In this document: positions 1 through 8,719 of the stretch, in pieces
How positions within the stretch are numbered: position 1 is the stretch's first letter
How the letters are laid out: every line of letters begins with the position of its first letter
DNA from: an uncultured Nitrosomonadaceae bacterium
Lineage (GTDB): Bacteria; Pseudomonadota; Gammaproteobacteria; Burkholderiales; Nitrosomonadaceae
Length of the DNA: 44,216 bases
NCBI GenBank assembly: GCA_905612245.1
Contig: CAJQRL010000001.1
Location: 1 to 44,216 of the forward strand
Direction: 5' to 3'
The notes under the pieces: model-generated
The model's input: only the letters and a program-made list of their open reading frames with translations
Told to the model about the DNA's origin: nothing
Database searches by the model: none
Program-made: the position numbers and the translations under genes

Positions 1-18
1 AACAACTAGGGAGGCCAT

Positions 19-399
19 TTGAAAAATGATCTTAACTTCTTTTTGGGATTGGAGATGCAGGTTTGGGAAGCCTTAAAAAACGGCGATAAAAATGCCGATT
101 CCAATCTTCTCTCAGACGACTTCTTAGGGGTCTACGAAACCGGTTTAGGTTCTAAGGAAGATCACTTAGAACTCCTTCGGAACGGTCCTATTATTTCATG
201 CTACGAAATAGGCTCATCACAGTTAATACAACTTGGCCCAGAAATTGCAAGTCTGACTTACTCAGCAACTGCTACATTTTTAAGAAATGAAGGGGAAGAC
301 ACTCAGGTCTTACTTTACATTACTTCTATCTGGGCCCGTCGCTTAAATAAATGGGTGAATATTTTTAGTCAGGATACCAAGGGGAACACTCACTACTAA
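19..399 (+). CDS. NTF2-like / DUF4440-type small protein
   Basis: A 126-aa soluble protein beginning at a TTG codon with a good AGGGAGG ribosome site four bases upstream. The pattern of an N-terminal helix (LEMQVWEALKNGD), a short acidic turn (SDDFLGVYETG) and then alternating beta strands ending in a Trp-containing strand (ITSIWARR) fits the SnoaL/DUF4440 cone fold of the NTF2 superfamily. Members bind small molecules or act as isomerases or hydrolases, but the substrate cannot be told from sequence. There is no signal peptide or TM segment. It stands alone on the plus strand, converging on the tRNA-Leu gene. The family call is from pattern recognition; the function is unknown. Confidence 0.7.
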   Translation: MKNDLNFFLGLEMQVWEALKNGDKNADSNLLSDDFLGVYETGLGSKEDHLELLRNGPIISCYEIGSSQLIQLGPEIASLTYSATATFLRNEGEDTQVLLYITSIWARRLNKWVNIFSQDTKGNTHY

Positions 400-502
400 T
401 TTATTTTTTTCTGGGTTACGCCTCTTGTTTTAATTACGTCATTAATACTTTATGCCTCTAAATAATTACTGCCTTATATTATTAAATGATGTTTTTTAAT
501 TT

Positions 503-562
503 AGCGCTCCTCGCGCGTAAGGTAGCGGCTTAGATAAGCTCTCGACGCACAAGGCGGGAGGT
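503..562. other. GC-rich, potentially folded islet beside tRNA-Leu
   Basis: This stretch is clearly richer in GC than the surrounding AT-rich spacer. It can fold: CTCC and CGC at the left pair with GCGGGAG at the right if one T is bulged, and a small GCTT/AAGC hairpin sits in the middle. It lies about 30-90 bases beyond the 3' end of the minus-strand tRNA-Leu, where a processing or terminator element, a small RNA or an attachment-site relic could be. I recognise no known RNA family, and there is no T run placed to make it a clean intrinsic terminator. Confidence 0.25.
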
Positions 563-592
563 ATAGAAAAAAGATTATTTAGATTAATGCGT

Positions 593-681
593 TGGTGCCC
601 GGAGCCGGAATCGAACCGGCATGGACGATTAAGTCCGAGGGATTTTAAGTCCCTTGTGTCTACCAATTTCACCATCCGGGC
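593..681 (-). tRNA. tRNA-Leu(TAA)
   Basis: An 89-nt class II tRNA read on the minus strand, with the 3' CCA encoded (plus-strand tgg at 593-595). The acceptor stem GCCCGG pairs with CCGGGC. The anticodon loop holds TAA between GGGA and TCCC stem arms, and a long variable arm precedes the GGTTCGATTCC T-loop, as expected for tRNA-Leu. In E. coli the same species (leuZ) follows glyW and cysT after pgsA. Here it is in the same orientation but separated from tRNA-Cys by two opposite-strand genes. Confidence 0.95.
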
Positions 682-810
682 TATTGATTTATTCGATTAT
701 TTTAGACTATGTTCTCTTGCTCTTCGATTAGAGTTTACAATAGGACAAAGTTATCACACAACTACACAAATAATTCGACCACAATTCTAACATGTTAATA
801 ATTTACTAGT

Positions 811-1155
811 ATGAATAAGCAAATATTTTTAATCTTGATTGCACTAACATTGAATGGATGCGTTGCTATCAAATGGAATCATCCTACAAAAGGATATGGA
901 AATATCTCAACAATGTTTAATCCGAAGGGAAGCAATGAATTTATCCGTGATTACAAAGATTGTGGAAAAATTGCAGATCGGCAAGTAAGAGTAAAAGAAG
1001 CAAAAAAGAAGAAGGCTAGGTTAGCTGAAAATAAAAAAACTGGGGCATATACCTTAGGCAAGGTTTCTGATCCATGCCTTTCAGACAGATTACGCATAAA
1101 ATGTATGAAAGATAAAAATGGCTGGAAAATAAAAAATAGAAATTCGGATCACTAA
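811..1155 (+). CDS. small predicted lipoprotein, unknown function
   Basis: A 114-aa protein with a lipoprotein signal: a short positive N-tail, a hydrophobic run (IFLILIALTLNG) and a lipobox-type LNGC with Cys17 as the predicted lipidation site. The mature part is basic, with a lysine-rich stretch around residues 68-85 (KEAKKKKARLAENKK) and three further cysteines. I recognise no family. The upstream ribosome site is weak. It lies between tRNA-Leu and tRNA-Cys on the opposite strand to both, 73 bases before a second lipoprotein gene in the same direction, so the two may be co-transcribed. Confidence 0.6.
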   Translation: MNKQIFLILIALTLNGCVAIKWNHPTKGYGNISTMFNPKGSNEFIRDYKDCGKIADRQVRVKEAKKKKARLAENKKTGAYTLGKVSDPCLSDRLRIKCMKDKNGWKIKNRNSDH

Positions 1156-1228
1156 TTTTGTGTCTCCGTATATATTTAAAAAATAACAATACATATACAT
1201 GTATCAAAAACACGGGAAAAATAACTCT

Positions 1229-1894
1229 ATGCACAATACTCTCAGAATCATATTAATTTGTTCTGCTTCTATTGCTTTCCTTATAGGCTGCTCTACAACT
1301 CAAAGAACCACACAATCTAAAAGAACAGCAGTCGAGCAATTACTCATTTCAGAATCAATCATCCGCAGCCTACCAAAAAAATCTAACGAGCCACTGCCAA
1401 TTCCTTCTGGCTCCACGGTTACCCTTAATACATCTGGACATAAAGACAGACCTGATTTAACTCCAGATCACGACCTTCTACAGGAAATAGTAGGTGGCTG
1501 GCTAGGGCAACAAGGATACTTGATACAAAAAGACAAAGAGGCCGCAAAATATCGAGCCGATATAATCGTAGGTGCAATAGGTACTGAGGAAAATTCTACC
1601 TTTGTTGGCCTGCCCCCAGTTAATAGCCAGATCATCCCTTTTTCCTTACCTGAGCTAGCTATTTATAAATCAAAGAATCAGACCGGTTATGTGAAATTTA
1701 ATATGAATTTTTTTGAAATATTGACTGGTAAATTTGTCGGGTCTAGCTCTCATTTTATAGCCGACTCATACCATAACTATCACACGGTTCTTCTTTTACT
1801 TTCTTTTTCCTCAACAAACCTTATGTCCCCTCCACAACTGGGTTTTTTCCGCAGGCTTTTTAATACCGGAAGTACGGAACCTGAAGAAAACTAA
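1229..1894 (+). CDS. predicted lipoprotein of unknown family (possibly DUF6655-like)
   Basis: I place the start at the ATG at 1229 rather than 1199, because it puts the lipoprotein signal at the N-terminus: hydrophobic IILICSASIAFLI followed by GC, with Cys22 as lipidation site. The protein is then 221 aa. The mature region has a segment predicting degradation-prone alpha/beta structure (LLQEIVGGWLGQQGYLI), then GEIL-like ILTGKFVGSSS and a C-terminal SFSSTNLMSPP motif. These recall a conserved proteobacterial lipoprotein family that I only tentatively equate with DUF6655. It would sit in the outer or inner membrane facing the periplasm. Function unknown. Confidence 0.6.
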   Translation: MHNTLRIILICSASIAFLIGCSTTQRTTQSKRTAVEQLLISESIIRSLPKKSNEPLPIPSGSTVTLNTSGHKDRPDLTPDHDLLQEIVGGWLGQQGYLIQKDKEAAKYRADIIVGAIGTEENSTFVGLPPVNSQIIPFSLPELAIYKSKNQTGYVKFNMNFFEILTGKFVGSSSHFIADSYHNYHTVLLLLSFSSTNLMSPPQLGFFRRLFNTGSTEPEEN

Positions 1895-2102
1895 TTTTTT
1901 GATTGGTGGAAATCAGAATGACCCTTACCATTTGATAAGTACAAACTACCCATTTAACATCTAGGTGGCACGTTAGATTTAGTGGGGGTATTCAGAGAAT
2001 ATCTTGATATTAATTTCAATGTATCTATGGAAATATCCCATTTTTTAAATGGGATCAGAATGGCCTAATCATTCTTTAAGCCAATTATTATTCCATATGA
2101 AG

Positions 2103-2176
2103 TGGAGGCGAGGAGCGGAATCGAACCGCTGTACACGGCTTTGCAGGCCGCTGCATAACCACTCTGCCACCCCGCC
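2103..2176 (-). tRNA. tRNA-Cys(GCA)
   Basis: A 74-nt tRNA on the minus strand including an encoded CCA. The acceptor arm GGCGGGG pairs with CCTCGCC (one G-T pair), the anticodon loop carries GCA, and the T-loop reads GGTTCGATTCC. It follows tRNA-Gly by 63 bases and is probably cut from the same precursor. The order matches cysT behind glyW in E. coli. Confidence 0.96.
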
Positions 2177-2239
2177 GCTTTTATACAATGGGGAAATTAA
2201 AACCATTACTACCATATCTCAATAACCCAGGAGGGAAAT

Positions 2240-2314
2240 TGGAGCGGGAAACGAGGCTCGAACTCGCGACCCCAACCTTGGCAAGGTTGTGCTCTACCAC
2301 TGAGCTATTCCCGC
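2240..2314 (-). tRNA. tRNA-Gly(GCC)
   Basis: A 75-nt tRNA on the minus strand with an encoded CCA. The acceptor arm GCGGGAA pairs with TTCCCGC, the anticodon loop holds GCC, and the T-loop is GAGTTCGAGCC. It is the first gene of the tRNA-Gly/tRNA-Cys unit and lies directly downstream of a consensus sigma70 promoter and of pgsA, as glyW does in E. coli. Confidence 0.96.
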
Positions 2315-2361
2315 AAATAAGGTATTTTCAAGCTAAAAGATAGCCTGGAAATGAATCAAGC

Positions 2362-2389
2362 ATTATAAAGAGACGCCTACTTTTGTCAA
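2362..2389 (-). promoter_or_regulatory. sigma70 promoter for tRNA-Gly/tRNA-Cys
   Basis: Read on the minus strand there is a perfect -35 hexamer TTGACA (2389-2384), a 16-base spacer and a perfect -10 hexamer TATAAT (2367-2362). Transcription would begin near 2355, about 40 bases ahead of the tRNA-Gly 5' end. Perfect hexamers are typical of strong stable-RNA promoters. Confidence 0.85.
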
Positions 2390-2424
2390 GAAAAGACATG
2401 TAAAGTTGAGATGTTATGAAAATT

Positions 2425-2991
2425 TCAGTTCTGCTTTAATACTACTGGAATTGCAGCTCTTAGATAAGATACCATTGACCACAGTGTTAAAAAAGCGGCT
2501 AGATAAATCAACCATGTGCCGATTACCTGAGAATCAATACTCGTCCCTATATTCCCATGATACAGCAGCAATGGTATTGCTGCCATTTGCGATACAGTTT
2601 TTATTTTTCCTAAAAAAGAAACTCTTATACTTTTACCTATTTGCGCCATCCATTCGCGTAGAGCTGAAATAGTAATCTCACGACCAATTATAATTAAGGC
2701 AATAACTGCATCAATTCTTCCTAAATCCACCAGAACAATAAGTGCTGCTGCAACCATCAGCTTATCTGCAACGGGGTCAAGAAATGCCCCAAATGCTGAT
2801 GTCTGGTTTAGCACTCGTGCGAGGTAACCATCTAACCAATCAGTAATGGCAGCACCAGTAAAAATAATAGCAGCAAATAAATTCTGGTCAGAATAAGACA
2901 TCCATTCTGGAGGAGAATAGAGAATCCCTACAAACAAAGGGATAGCAAGTATCCGCATCCAAGTAAGGAGGTTAGGTAAATTAAGAACCAT
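2425..2991 (-). CDS. pgsA: CDP-diacylglycerol-glycerol-3-phosphate 3-phosphatidyltransferase
   Basis: This 188-aa inner-membrane enzyme makes phosphatidylglycerophosphate from CDP-diacylglycerol and glycerol 3-phosphate, the committed step to phosphatidylglycerol and cardiolipin. The CDP-alcohol phosphotransferase signature is complete: DGYLAR, then eight residues, then GAFLDPVAD, giving the three metal-binding aspartates. The N-terminus MVLNLPNLLTWMRI is the usual start for the family, and several hydrophobic helices follow. It lies 51 bases downstream of uvrC in the same direction and upstream of tRNA-Gly, the order known from enterobacteria. Confidence 0.95.
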   Translation of the reverse strand: MVLNLPNLLTWMRILAIPLFVGILYSPPEWMSYSDQNLFAAIIFTGAAITDWLDGYLARVLNQTSAFGAFLDPVADKLMVAAALIVLVDLGRIDAVIALIIIGREITISALREWMAQIGKSIRVSFLGKIKTVSQMAAIPLLLYHGNIGTSIDSQVIGTWLIYLAAFLTLWSMVSYLRAAIPVVLKQN

Positions 2992-3042
2992 AAGTTAAAT
3001 CTTCAATTAAACTAGATATAAATAAAAAATATCTGATAAAAA

Positions 3043-4860
3043 TCAATGTAATTCTTTATAGATTTTTTCAGCTAGCGTATGACTAATTCCTTCTACTTGC
3101 TCCAATTCCGCAATACTTGCGGTCAATACGCCTTTTAATCCCCCAAACTGTATCAACAGATTTTGACGACGCTTGCTACCAACTCCGTCAATTTCAGTTA
3201 AATATGATTGTATTCTGGATTTATTGCGCCTAGCACGATGTCCCTGAATCGCAAAACGATGAGCCTCATCACGAACTTGCTGAACCAGATGTAAACCCAA
3301 GTTATCTTTTGGCAATTGTAGCGGTTTTTTTGTCCCAAAAATAATCAATTTTTCCAAACCAGGCTTACGCTCTTTACCTTTTGATACTCCAACCAAAGCC
3401 ACATAATCTAATCCGAGCTCCACCAACGCTTCCCTTGCAACTTTAACCTGCCCTTTACCACCATCAATAAGAATTAGATCAGGGATTTTACCATCTCCCT
3501 CAGTAGCCTTATGGTAGCGCCTTGAAAGAGCATTACGCATAGCAGCATAGTCATCCCCTGGAGTAATACCATCGATATTATATCGACGGTACTCCTCATT
3601 GCGCATTGCGAAGTTATCATAAACTACGCAGGATGCAACTGTAGCCTCCCCCTGAGTATGACTTATATCAAAGCATTCAATACGAGTGAGGTTTTCAATT
3701 CCCAGAGTATGCTGTAGTAATTGTAGCCGCTCCTCCTGGTTAATTAGCGTACTTAACTGTCGATCCAACCCTTGATATGCATTTTTTATTGCCATATCTA
3801 GCCATACTCGCCGCTCACTCTTTGGATTAACACTGATACTAACTTTGTGGCCAGACTGCTCAGTAAGTGAGATTTGTAGAGCTTCTCTACTAATTTTCTC
3901 ACTTACAATAATAAATGGTGGAATAACATGATTTAGATAATGTTGAGATAAAAATGCTTCCAACGCTTCTGATAAATCATAGCCATCTGCGTTTTTAGGA
4001 AAAAAGTTCTTATCTCCCAGGTGCCGCCCTCCTCTTACCATAGCTAAATTAACGCAAATTTTTCCACCATTAGGTTCCGTGACACATGCCACAACATCTG
4101 CGTCTAAAGCTTTACCATTATCTACAAACTGCTTCTCTCGAACTCTTCGTAGAGTTTGAATTTGATCTCGAAATAAGGCTGCCGATTCATAATCCAACCC
4201 ATTAGCAGCGCTCTGCATTTTCTGAGCAAGACTTTCAAGAACCTTGGTTTGGTTTCCTTTTAGAAATAATTCAGCATTTCTTATATCTCCAAGATAGGCT
4301 TGATCTGTAACCAAATTGACACAAGGTCCACTACAACGTCTGATCTGATACAACAAACATGGACGTGTACGATTATTAAACACGCTATCTTCACAGGTTC
4401 GAATACGAAATACTTTTTGTAATAGCTGAATGCTCTCTCTTACTACTCCTGCATTTGGAAAAGGTCCAAAATAAATACTTTGCTTATCAAGCACTCCTCG
4501 ATGGAAACCAAGCCGAGGAAAGGCATGCTTTGTAAAAACAAGATATGGGTATGATTTGTCATCCCTAAACAGTATGTTATACCTAGGAGTTAGAGCCTTT
4601 ATTAAATTATTTTCTAGTAGAAGCGCTTCAGATTCAGAGCGTGTAATAGTAGTTTCTATCCCCGTTATTTGGGACACCATTAAATGTATCCTGGGGGCTA
4701 AATTTGTTTTTTGGAAATAGGAGGAAACACGTTTCTTTAGGTTAATAGCCTTGCCAACATAAATTACCTGACCAGCCGAATTTAACATGCGATACACACC
4801 TGGCTGCGAAGGTAAATTTAAGCAAATAGCTTTGGCATTAAAAACAGAACACGCCGACAA
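3043..4860 (-). CDS. uvrC: excinuclease ABC subunit C
   Basis: This 605-aa protein is the dual-incision nuclease of nucleotide excision repair, recruited by UvrB at damaged DNA. In order it shows the GIY-YIG domain (PGVYRML...VIYVGKA, residues about 19-40) for the 3' cut, a cysteine-containing middle (RTRPCLLYQIRRCSGPC), the UVR/UvrB-binding helix pair near residue 205-240, the RNase H-like endonuclease domain (ECFDISH, LILIDGGKGQ) for the 5' cut, and C-terminal helix-hairpin-helix motifs (EIDGVGSKRR, VEGISHTLAEKI). Translation starts at TTG 4860, supported by a GAGGGG ribosome site eight bases upstream. Length is normal for the family. Confidence 0.96.
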   Translation of the reverse strand: MSACSVFNAKAICLNLPSQPGVYRMLNSAGQVIYVGKAINLKKRVSSYFQKTNLAPRIHLMVSQITGIETTITRSESEALLLENNLIKALTPRYNILFRDDKSYPYLVFTKHAFPRLGFHRGVLDKQSIYFGPFPNAGVVRESIQLLQKVFRIRTCEDSVFNNRTRPCLLYQIRRCSGPCVNLVTDQAYLGDIRNAELFLKGNQTKVLESLAQKMQSAANGLDYESAALFRDQIQTLRRVREKQFVDNGKALDADVVACVTEPNGGKICVNLAMVRGGRHLGDKNFFPKNADGYDLSEALEAFLSQHYLNHVIPPFIIVSEKISREALQISLTEQSGHKVSISVNPKSERRVWLDMAIKNAYQGLDRQLSTLINQEERLQLLQHTLGIENLTRIECFDISHTQGEATVASCVVYDNFAMRNEEYRRYNIDGITPGDDYAAMRNALSRRYHKATEGDGKIPDLILIDGGKGQVKVAREALVELGLDYVALVGVSKGKERKPGLEKLIIFGTKKPLQLPKDNLGLHLVQQVRDEAHRFAIQGHRARRNKSRIQSYLTEIDGVGSKRRQNLLIQFGGLKGVLTASIAELEQVEGISHTLAEKIYKELH

Positions 4861-4879
4861 AACAGATACCCCTCTTTAA

Positions 4880-5068
4880 TTACTCTTTCTTTCCCAACAA
4901 TTCCCCTCCGACAGCCCAATTCTCCCGAGGTACCTCATCAAAAGAAATATAAATAGATGACTTTGGTTTGAGCACAACACGCTCGAGTGTGCCAGTGACC
5001 TCTGCAGCTATTTGTTTCCTTTGCTCATGGCTAAGTGTTCCTGCAATGCGAATATTTACGTATGGCAT
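4880..5068 (-). CDS. 4-oxalocrotonate tautomerase-family enzyme
   Basis: A 62-aa protein beginning MPYVNIRIAG, so removal of Met would expose the catalytic Pro1 typical of the tautomerase superfamily. Length and the pattern LSHEQRKQIAAEVTGTLERV followed by a SIYISFDEV strand fit the 4-OT fold, which works as a hexamer. The family interconverts keto/enol acids; the real substrate is not predictable, and no aromatic meta-cleavage genes are nearby. It lies six bases after the uracil-DNA glycosylase gene and just ahead of uvrC, so the three probably share a transcript. Confidence 0.85.
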   Translation of the reverse strand: MPYVNIRIAGTLSHEQRKQIAAEVTGTLERVVLKPKSSIYISFDEVPRENWAVGGELLGKKE

Positions 5069-5074
5069 AATTCT

Positions 5075-5734
5075 TTATCCTTTAGTTTTTACCTGAAGCG
5101 ATAAGTTAGTACTTATTATTTCAAATACCTGCTCAAACATATCAGTAGTCAGGCGTTTAGTCTGCGTATTGTAACGACTACAATGGTAGCTGTCATATAG
5201 AGTAAGATTATTTGGTAATTGATGAATAAATCCATGCCCAAAGGGATAGTCTTTAAGTCTCAGTCCTAGCGCCATAAGCACGGCCCGGTGCGCTACAGTG
5301 CCTAAAGCAAGCAGTGCCACTCCCCTACCAGCCATAAAGCCTGCAATCTCTCCAGAAAGATACCCATTACAATTTTTAATTTCATTAGATTCTGGCTTAT
5401 TTCCTGGAGGCAAACATTTGACTGCATTGGTAATGCGGCACCCGATAAGTTCCAATCCATCATTCATTGACATGGATTCTGCATGATTAGAAAATCCATA
5501 TTTGTATAACGTTTGATACAACAAAACTCCTGCAAAATCTCCAGTAAATGGCCTGCCAGTACGGTTGGCCCCATGCATTCCCGGAGCCAATCCAATTATA
5601 AGAAGCTTAGGAGATATATCACCGAAATCTGGGACAGGCCTTGCGTGATAGTTTGGGTAATTAACTTTCACTTCATTAAGAAAATTTACTAACCGCTGAC
5701 ATTTATGACAGTTTATTGAGAATTTATCTTGCAT
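5075..5734 (-). CDS. family 5 (UDGb-type) uracil-DNA glycosylase
   Basis: A base-excision repair glycosylase of about 219 aa that removes uracil and related deaminated bases. Motif A GLAPGMHGANRTGRPFTGD (about residues 48-66) has the family 5 form without the usual catalytic Asp, and motif B is HCSRYNTQ (about 184-191). Four cysteines (9, 12, 107, 122) are spaced to hold a [4Fe-4S] cluster. An alternative TTG start lies 18 bases upstream at 5752; I prefer ATG 5734 because a weak AAGAG site precedes it. It heads a group with the tautomerase and uvrC. Confidence 0.88.
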   Translation of the reverse strand: MQDKFSINCHKCQRLVNFLNEVKVNYPNYHARPVPDFGDISPKLLIIGLAPGMHGANRTGRPFTGDFAGVLLYQTLYKYGFSNHAESMSMNDGLELIGCRITNAVKCLPPGNKPESNEIKNCNGYLSGEIAGFMAGRGVALLALGTVAHRAVLMALGLRLKDYPFGHGFIHQLPNNLTLYDSYHCSRYNTQTKRLTTDMFEQVFEIISTNLSLQVKTKG

Positions 5735-5768
5735 AGGGCTCTTACTTATCAAGAACTGTAGTGGCCAA

Positions 5769-6482
5769 TCAAATAGATAATGGAACTAATAACGAAGACT
5801 CTAAAAGAATATCAATACCCGCTATCGGCATAATAGCTTTAGCAGGCATATTATTACCTCTACGCCACTTAGCTACTACCATATGTTTTGATTCTCCGCT
5901 AACTAAAAATATAACCTGCCGCGAACGACTTAAACGAGCTGCACTCATAGACACTCTATGTTTTGGCGCTTTTGGTGCAGTAAATACTGCCAATGTATCC
6001 GGTGAACCGACCTCGCTCCCCCACTCATGTCCGGGAAATAAGCTTGCCGTATGGCCGTCTTCACCAAGTCCCAGAAGTGTTAAATCAAATGCTTGAACAG
6101 ACCTCAAAGTGCTAGCGTATTCATATGCAGCACGGCTTGCGCCAAGCTCAACTGGAATTTCATACAATTGATTCTTAGGAATTGGCACATGATCAAGCCA
6201 TGCTTCTCCAGCCATTCTTGAGTTAAGGTTCTGATCTCCAGCTAATAAACAACGTTCATCACTGAAATAAATATGCCAAGCTGACCAATTTGTATGGATA
6301 AAACGTAATTGTTGATAGATCCTACGAGGGGTATCTCCACCGGAGAGTACAAAATGAAACTCTCCCCGCTGCCTAATTGACTTGGTTGCATTATCAAGAA
6401 TTGCGCTTAATGCTACTTGATTCAGCTCAGATTGATCATCAACTGTGTTCCATCTATAGCTTACTGAGTTAGTAGAATTCAT
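5769..6482 (-). CDS. pgl: 6-phosphogluconolactonase
   Basis: This 237-aa cytosolic enzyme hydrolyses 6-phosphogluconolactone in the oxidative pentose phosphate or Entner-Doudoroff route. It shows the SIS-like fold motifs of the DevB/SOL type: FVLSGGDTPRRIY (about residues 44-56), WHIYFSDERC, and GLGEDGHTASLFPG with the catalytic Asp/His region. Length is usual. Neither zwf nor gnd is in the window, so the gene is separated from its pathway partners. Confidence 0.93.
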   Translation of the reverse strand: MNSTNSVSYRWNTVDDQSELNQVALSAILDNATKSIRQRGEFHFVLSGGDTPRRIYQQLRFIHTNWSAWHIYFSDERCLLAGDQNLNSRMAGEAWLDHVPIPKNQLYEIPVELGASRAAYEYASTLRSVQAFDLTLLGLGEDGHTASLFPGHEWGSEVGSPDTLAVFTAPKAPKHRVSMSAARLSRSRQVIFLVSGESKHMVVAKWRRGNNMPAKAIMPIAGIDILLESSLLVPLSI

Positions 6483-6517
6483 TGTATCCGCAGATTTGCA
6501 TATTTTTTGTATTAAAT

Positions 6518-7282
6518 CTATATATTATTTTTCCACTCACGGATTGCCGCAAATACGCTGACAGGATCTGTTAAAGACTTGCCAGCGTAATTACTAGCGT
6601 TACGGATAACCTCAGGCTGGGTGCAACGTAGAAATGGATTACAAGCCTTTTCCATTGCAATAGTTGAAGGTAGCGTAGGCAGATTTGATTTCCGTTGTTT
6701 CTCTGCTGAGATTTGTAGTTGTGTTATCGCTTGGTTCTCCGGCTCAACTAATCTAGCAAAATTTATATTAGCAAGTGTATATTCATGGCCACAATAAACC
6801 CCAGTTTCATCGGGCAGTTTTGCCAGTTTGTTTAATGAAATATACATTTGTTGTGCTGTTCCTTCGAATAATCTCCCACAACCACATGAAAACAGAGTAT
6901 CCCCACAAAATAGTAAGTTTGCGCCATAATATGCAATGTGCCCCGATGTGTGGCCAGGAATGTCAAGGATGTTGAGTCTAAGCGACAATTCGGACAAGTA
7001 GACGCTGTCTCCTTCTTTTAAACGGTGAGTAACTGTAGGAATTTCCTCACTTCCAGGGCCATATACCGGCACTTGAAATTGTTGTAGTAATTCCAGGTTA
7101 CCACCAACATGGTCAATATGATGATGAGTATTTAGTATGGCGGTAAGCTTTAGTTTTTTTTGTTCCAAGAAGTCTAATACTGGTTTAGCTTCCCCTGGGT
7201 CAACTACAACAGCATGGTATTGATCATGAATGACCCAAATATAATTATCAGTAAATGCACTAACTGGAACAATCTTAAACAT
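6518..7282 (-). CDS. gloB: hydroxyacylglutathione hydrolase (glyoxalase II)
   Basis: A 254-aa metallo-beta-lactamase-fold enzyme that hydrolyses S-lactoylglutathione to lactate and glutathione, ending methylglyoxal detoxification. The binuclear metal site is complete: THHHIDHVGG (residues 52-61), GHTSGHIAYY, CGDTLFSCGCGRLFEG and CGHEYT. It is divergent from the SAM methyltransferase at 7383, as gloB is from yafS in E. coli. The short 100-bp shared upstream region would hold both promoters, but I could not place convincing hexamers. Confidence 0.95.
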   Translation of the reverse strand: MFKIVPVSAFTDNYIWVIHDQYHAVVVDPGEAKPVLDFLEQKKLKLTAILNTHHHIDHVGGNLELLQQFQVPVYGPGSEEIPTVTHRLKEGDSVYLSELSLRLNILDIPGHTSGHIAYYGANLLFCGDTLFSCGCGRLFEGTAQQMYISLNKLAKLPDETGVYCGHEYTLANINFARLVEPENQAITQLQISAEKQRKSNLPTLPSTIAMEKACNPFLRCTQPEVIRNASNYAGKSLTDPVSVFAAIREWKNNI

Positions 7283-7382
7283 AGTTTTTTTAAATGTATT
7301 TTGAATTTATTTTAAACACAAAGAGTCTTGCAAAAAAATACAGCACTACTCTTACCTTATACACAATATAAGGACATTATAT

Positions 7383-8159
7383 ATGTCAATACAAAATCAA
7401 CAACAGTGGTTTGAAACCTGCCTTGGGCAATATCTTCTAGAAAGAGAACAACGCTATTTTGATCATGCAGTAATGGATATATTTGGCTACAATGCCTTAC
7501 AAGTTGGCTTCCCACAGCATAATTTTCTTCGTACAAACCGAATGAATTTTCAGTTTTGTGCAGATACAGAGAAAGGGGCCACACTGCTAGCAAGTGCAGA
7601 TTTTCTGCCCATTGAGAGTAACAGTATAGACCTTGTTCTCCTTCCACATGTTCTCGAATTCAGCTCAAACCCACATCAAATACTACGTGAAGTGCATCGC
7701 GTATTAGTGGCAGAAGGACAGGTGATTATCTGTGGCTTTAATCCTAGAAGTCTTTGGGGTTCGCGCAAATGGTTTGGTGCTTCAAGACATAACTTTCCCT
7801 GGAATGGAAATTTCATAGCATTGCCACGCCTAAAAGATTGGTTAACACTTTTAGATTTTGAGATGACTGCCGGCAAGCTATCTTGTTATGCCCCGCCAAT
7901 TAATCAAGAAAAATGGTTGCAAAAGTTTAATTTTATGGAGTTTACTGGAGATCGTTGGTGGCCGATCTCTGGTGGTGTATATTTTTTACAGGCAATTAAA
8001 CGAGTTCATGGCATGCATGTTATTAAGCCTGCTTGGAAGGATGCACTAAAATCAAAACGCAGAATGTCTCCGGTTGCTAATAAAATAAACGATAATATAG
8101 CCAAGAAAAAACCGGGGATATCCTCACGCAAACAATCTATTATGAGAAATAAGAAGTGA
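7383..8159 (+). CDS. class I SAM-dependent methyltransferase (YafS-like)
   Basis: A 258-aa protein with a methyltransferase type 11 core: an N-terminal helix ([17 protein letters not shown]) with a degenerate motif I, then [26 protein letters not shown] as motif II/III and the loop [17 protein letters not shown]. Its position between gloB and rnhA matches yafS of E. coli and its beta/gammaproteobacterial equivalents. The methyl acceptor is unknown. The C-terminal 40 residues are lysine-rich ([21 protein letters not shown]), which could favour nucleic-acid contact. Its stop overlaps the GTG start of rnhA, implying coupled translation. Confidence 0.85.
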   Translation: MSIQNQQQWFETCLGQYLLEREQRYFDHAVMDIFGYNALQVGFPQHNFLRTNRMNFQFCADTEKGATLLASADFLPIESNSIDLVLLPHVLEFSSNPHQILREVHRVLVAEGQVIICGFNPRSLWGSRKWFGASRHNFPWNGNFIALPRLKDWLTLLDFEMTAGKLSCYAPPINQEKWLQKFNFMEFTGDRWWPISGGVYFLQAIKRVHGMHVIKPAWKDALKSKRRMSPVANKINDNIAKKKPGISSRKQSIMRNKK

Positions 8160-8623
8160 ACAGTGAAGATACAAATAATATATCTGATGTAGTGCAGATT
8201 TTTACTGATGGTGCCTGTAAAGGAAACCCTGGAATTGGTGGCTGGGGTGCTTTGATGCAATTTAACGGTAAAACGCGGAAGCTGTATGGAGGCGTGAAGC
8301 TCACAACCAATAATAGGATGGAATTACTTGCAGTGATACGCGCCCTAGAAGCCCTAAAACGTCCATGTAAAATACATTTACATACGGATTCAACATATGT
8401 ACAGAAGGGTATTAGTGAATGGATACACTTATGGAAAAAACAAAATTGGCGCACCTCAAATAAAAAAGAAGTAAAAAATAATGATTTATGGAAAAAACTT
8501 GATCAATTAGCACAGCCACACCAAATAGAATGGCTCTGGGTTCGTGGCCATTCAGGTCACGAGGGTAATGAACAAGCAGATAAACTTGCAAATCAGGGAG
8601 CAGAGTCAATCATTAATGAGTAA
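8156..8623 (+). CDS. rnhA: ribonuclease HI
   Basis: This 155-aa endonuclease cuts the RNA strand of RNA/DNA hybrids. The catalytic DEDD set is visible: Asp18 in [11 protein letters not shown], Glu56 in [10 protein letters not shown], Asp78 in LHTDSTYV and Asp142 in [10 protein letters not shown], plus His132 in [10 protein letters not shown]. The GTG start overlaps the stop of the upstream methyltransferase gene by four bases. The basic protrusion ([20 protein letters not shown]) used for hybrid binding is present. dnaQ follows 96 bases later in the same direction. Confidence 0.96.
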   Translation: MNSEDTNNISDVVQIFTDGACKGNPGIGGWGALMQFNGKTRKLYGGVKLTTNNRMELLAVIRALEALKRPCKIHLHTDSTYVQKGISEWIHLWKKQNWRTSNKKEVKNNDLWKKLDQLAQPHQIEWLWVRGHSGHEGNEQADKLANQGAESIINE

Positions 8624-8719
8624 AAATGAAGCTCTGGATAAAAATCTAGAGCTTATCAAGAAATAATTTTCAGCAATTATTTTCACTAATTTCTATAAAT
8701 TTTAGAATCAGAGCTTCTT

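Noticed and set aside
587-790. 67-codon open frame on the plus strand
   Set aside because: It is the antisense of tRNA-Leu; the peptide pattern EPESNRHGRLSPRDFKS is the well-known spurious translation of an antisense tRNA.
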